Origin: Firmicutes bacterium AF25-13AC
GTDB lineage: Bacteria > Bacillota > Clostridia > Lachnospirales > Lachnospiraceae
NCBI GenBank assembly: GCA_003478935.1
Contig: QUFP01000055.1
Location: forward strand, 1 to 17,223
Length of the DNA stretch: 17,223 nt
Direction of reading: 5' to 3'
Shown here: positions 15,422 through 17,223 of the stretch, piece by piece
Layout: each line of letters starts with the position of its first letter
Position numbering within the stretch: the stretch's first letter is position 1
Position numbers and translations under genes: made by a program
Notes under the pieces: model-generated
Told to the model about the DNA's origin: nothing
The model's input: the letters and a program-made list of their open reading frames with translations, nothing else
The model's database searches: none

Positions 15422-16560
15422 TTAAATTAGTTCTCCAATCAAGTTAATTCGCTCTCGAATCGCATTTACAAGAATATTTCTTCTCGAATCTGACAGGTAC
15501 TCAGACTGGGCAAAAATTGCATCTGCCTCTTCTTCAACCCCATCAAGTGCACTTAGATCTATCCAAGAAAAATCCTTGACCAGATGAATTTGCTCTGCAT
15601 GCGTTTTCTTAAATGGCTTTCCCTGCAATGACGGTGCCAGTGGTTTTATACGTGATTCCTGTGTGTTATACCAAAGTGACGTTCCACAGTCGAATATTGG
15701 CGCTGCTCCAATCCATTCTAGCGTAACTGCGTTTCTTACTAATCCAAAATTATTGAAATGTCGGTCTTCATTTGCAATAATAAAGTCCAATACAATCATT
15801 TTTTCTACTTCTTTTCGTATATTCGACACGCCTAGCTTCTCTGCACACTGGATATAATATTCGTACTCTGACAAATTATTGGGCTTTTAAATGCATTCAT
15901 AATATGGCTGGCAGAAATTAATTCAGTATCTCTCGTAATAAAATCCTCACAAAGACTAAAAGGTTCCTCATTTTCCCAAATCACTGAATATTCTACATGA
16001 TTAATTCCAAGACGACCTGCGATACGAGATGCAATCACTTCACAAAGAGCCTCCTGATAATATGGCTTACTTGAACCTTTCATTAGAATACGCTTTCCAT
16101 CTGCAATCTTCCATTTTTTCATCAATTGTCCATCTGAGGTATTATCAGGAGATACAAGACTCATACTCTCAGATGCACTGCCATGACCAAACAGAAGATT
16201 TCCAACATCCTCTGAAAAGGAATGATCAAAAAAGTTAATTGCTTCCCATGCGATTCGTTCACCTTTAGGTAAAATCCAATACTGATCAGAAAGACTAAGT
16301 CCATAGCATTTATCAAGAAGCTCCTGAGATACTGTCATTCCAAGCTCCTGCAATGCTTCTTTTAAACCCTGCCTGCTTGCTGGAATTGATCTTCCTGACC
16401 ACCATTTCGCCAATGCCCTCTTGTTTACTACTTCTTTTTGTACAGTCCCCACTGGAAGATGCTGGCTGTCATACACCTCATAAATCGAAGCGATATTTGA
16501 AAACTCATCAAGTTCAATTCGCGCTGTCTCTTTTGTGCGGTGCATTAAAATATATTCCAT
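15422..16560 (-). CDS. HipA-like protein kinase, interrupted by a one-base frameshift
   Basis: Protein of about 379 aa (after repair) with a HipA-like kinase fold. The first part, from the ATG at 16560 (AAAAAGGAGAAG upstream), begins MEYILMHRTKETARIELDEFS and holds an N-terminal domain with ALAKWWSGRSIPASRQGLKEAL (about 49-70), then a possible nucleotide-binding region RILMKGSSKPYYQEALCEVIASRI (Lys161, Glu170/Glu174). After about residue 227 the frame is lost; one extra A at about 15884-15886 (CCAATAAT to CCAAATAAT) gives SPNNLSEYEYYIQCAEKLGV and joins the second part. That part carries the catalytic-loop signature DFIIANEDRHFNNFG (Asp266) and the metal-binding FDCGTSLW (Asp291). HipA kinases phosphorylate aminoacyl-tRNA synthetases in toxin-antitoxin pairs, but the substrate here is unknown. 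No HipB-like antitoxin gene is adjacent. Such genes in Clostridia are often mislabelled 'excisionase'. Confidence 0.75.
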
Positions 16561-16630
16561 AGCACTGCTTCTCCTTTTTCTAATTATTTTCTTCATAGTA
16601 CTGCACAAACCAAATTTATACAAGCACAAT

Positions 16631-16639
16631 ATTATATCA
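16631..16639 (-). promoter_or_regulatory. Extended -10 promoter for the HipA-like gene
   Basis: TGATATAAT on the minus strand (TATAAT at 16631-16636), about 70 nt before the ATG and abutting the stop of the upstream gene remnant. The same nonamer precedes the sensor kinase gene. Confidence 0.5.
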
Positions 16640-17119
16640 CTTAATCGCTGGAACGAGTATATCCACCACTGGCTGTTTTTGCTCTGCGCTTTTATCACTA
16701 ACATCAGAGAACATTGATGCCATTGAAAATGTCACTTTCCAATATGGTGAAAATGTCCCTTCCCTCTCATCTCCATATTCATATGCGGTGTTAGTTCCAC
16801 TGTCAGAATCTAAACTATATACCACTTCGCTGGAAAGAACTTGCATCGTCTCTACATCTTCAAAATCTTTCTTAAATTTAATTTTTGCCTTTTTTAGGGC
16901 CTCCTCCTCAGAAATAATAGTGCACTGCGTTTCTCCAATATATTCTGGCGGATATTGGATTAACATATCAATAAGTCCATATCTCGGACTATAAATGGCA
17001 TAATTGCAACTAGCATACTCCGATATTTGAACCGGTTGGTTATTCCAAGACAAATCTCTGTATACAATCAGGTAGGCATCATCTCCTTCTCTCCATTCTC
17101 CGCCTGCTTGATTATGGGG
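16637..17119 (-). pseudogene. C-terminal remnant of an unknown protein, cut by an insertion sequence
   Basis: About 160 residues remain, from PHNQAGGEWREGDD to the end DILVPAIK. I do not recognise the family. The segment IISEEEALKKAKIKFKKDFEDVE is reminiscent of PepSY-like repeats, and FSPYWKVTFSM fits such secreted or membrane-anchored domains, but this is weak. The frame runs into the IS at 17120 without its own start; the only upstream start (a TTG at 17126-17128) belongs to the IS. The 5' part should lie beyond the element if the insertion is simple. The stop precedes the HipA-like promoter directly. Confidence 0.65.
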
Positions 17120-17223
17120 TGCGGACAATTTTTGGACCTAATGTCGAAAGATGTTAGGAGGAAGAAATGAACAAGTATAGCACCGAAGAAAAACAACAGG
17201 CAATCGACTTGTATTTCAAAAAT
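17120..17223 (+). mobile_element. Left end of an IS3-family insertion sequence
   Basis: A terminal sequence starting TGCGGACAATTTTTGGACC at 17120 interrupts the gene to its left and is followed 47 nt later by the start of a transposase frame. The TG end and the TTTTTGGACC-type terminus fit IS3/IS150-like elements. The right end and target duplication lie outside the window, so the exact boundary is approximate. Confidence 0.7.
17167..17223 (+). CDS. IS3-type transposase OrfA, N-terminal fragment (runs off the edge)
   Basis: Nineteen codons MNKYSTEEKQQAIDLYFKN, the opening helix of an IS3 OrfA helix-turn-helix that binds the inverted repeats. Strong ribosome site TTAGGAGG upstream. Partial at the right edge. 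Confidence 0.75.
   Translation, partial: MNKYSTEEKQQAIDLYFKN

Noticed and set aside
17120..17128. TTG at 17126-17128 as the start of the unknown gene
   Set aside because: It lies inside the insertion sequence end and has no ribosome site, so the gene is a truncated remnant rather than a complete gene.
1..17223. CRISPR array, tRNA genes or prophage genes
   Set aside because: No regularly spaced identical repeats, no tRNA cloverleaf motifs and no phage structural genes were seen; the 70-nt repeat at 12596 has only two diverged units.

Overview
The window looks like chromosomal DNA from a spore-forming, anaerobic low-GC Firmicute, most probably a member of the Clostridia and plausibly Lachnospiraceae. 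Support for this: a SpoIIID sporulation regulator, MreB/Mbl, RecD2, a ComF-family protein, an LTA-synthase-type sulfatase and PepF; purine-rich AGGAGG-type ribosome binding sites; and near-consensus sigma-A promoters. Almost every gene lies on the minus strand. The species assignment is inference.

Layout, low to high coordinates. (1) 1-1355 holds no credible protein gene. It carries what looks like the promoter and leader region of a ribosomal RNA operon that runs off the left edge on the minus strand, with tandem TTGACA/17/TATxxT promoters at 216-244 and 373-401. Immediately upstream is a roughly 550-nt stretch bounded by a consensus promoter (1027-1055) and a strong intrinsic terminator (473-510), with no open frame: a candidate large non-coding RNA. 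(2) 1356-4427 is a three-gene operon read leftwards: sensor kinase, OmpR-type response regulator, HAD phosphatase, ending in a terminator. (3) 4573-4719 is a large branched hairpin that closes the recD2-comF unit (4749-7668). (4) 7776-8773 is mreB/mbl, broken by a one-base frameshift, with two promoters upstream. (5) 9204-9968 is cutC and, divergently, spoIIID starts at 10083 on the plus strand. (6) 10339-12321 is an LTA-synthase-like membrane sulfatase. (7) 12322-13154 is a gene-free stretch packed with structure: a second copy of the branched hairpin seen at 4573, a GC-rich hairpin array with a 70-nt repeat, and a possible small RNA with its own promoter and terminator. (8) 13155-15300 is a zincin-type metallopeptidase gene overlapping pepF (oligoendopeptidase F, frameshifted). 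(9) 15422-16560 is a HipA-like kinase (frameshifted), followed by the tail of an unknown gene cut by an IS3-type insertion sequence whose left end is at about 17120.

Functionally the window mixes cell-envelope and shape genes (MreB/Mbl, the LTA-synthase-like enzyme, a sensor kinase pair), sporulation (SpoIIID), DNA repair and uptake (RecD2, ComF), peptide turnover (zincin, PepF) and an accessory right edge (HipA-like kinase, IS). Three genes (mreB, pepF, hipA-like) are each broken by what looks like one missing base, in at least two cases in a short homopolymer. This points to sequencing or assembly error rather than real gene decay.

The most novel material is non-coding: the ~550-nt transcript next to the rRNA promoters, the two-copy branched hairpin family at 4573-4719 and 12433-12560, and the possible small RNA at 12837-13000, which has three phased TAAGA boxes just upstream of its promoter.
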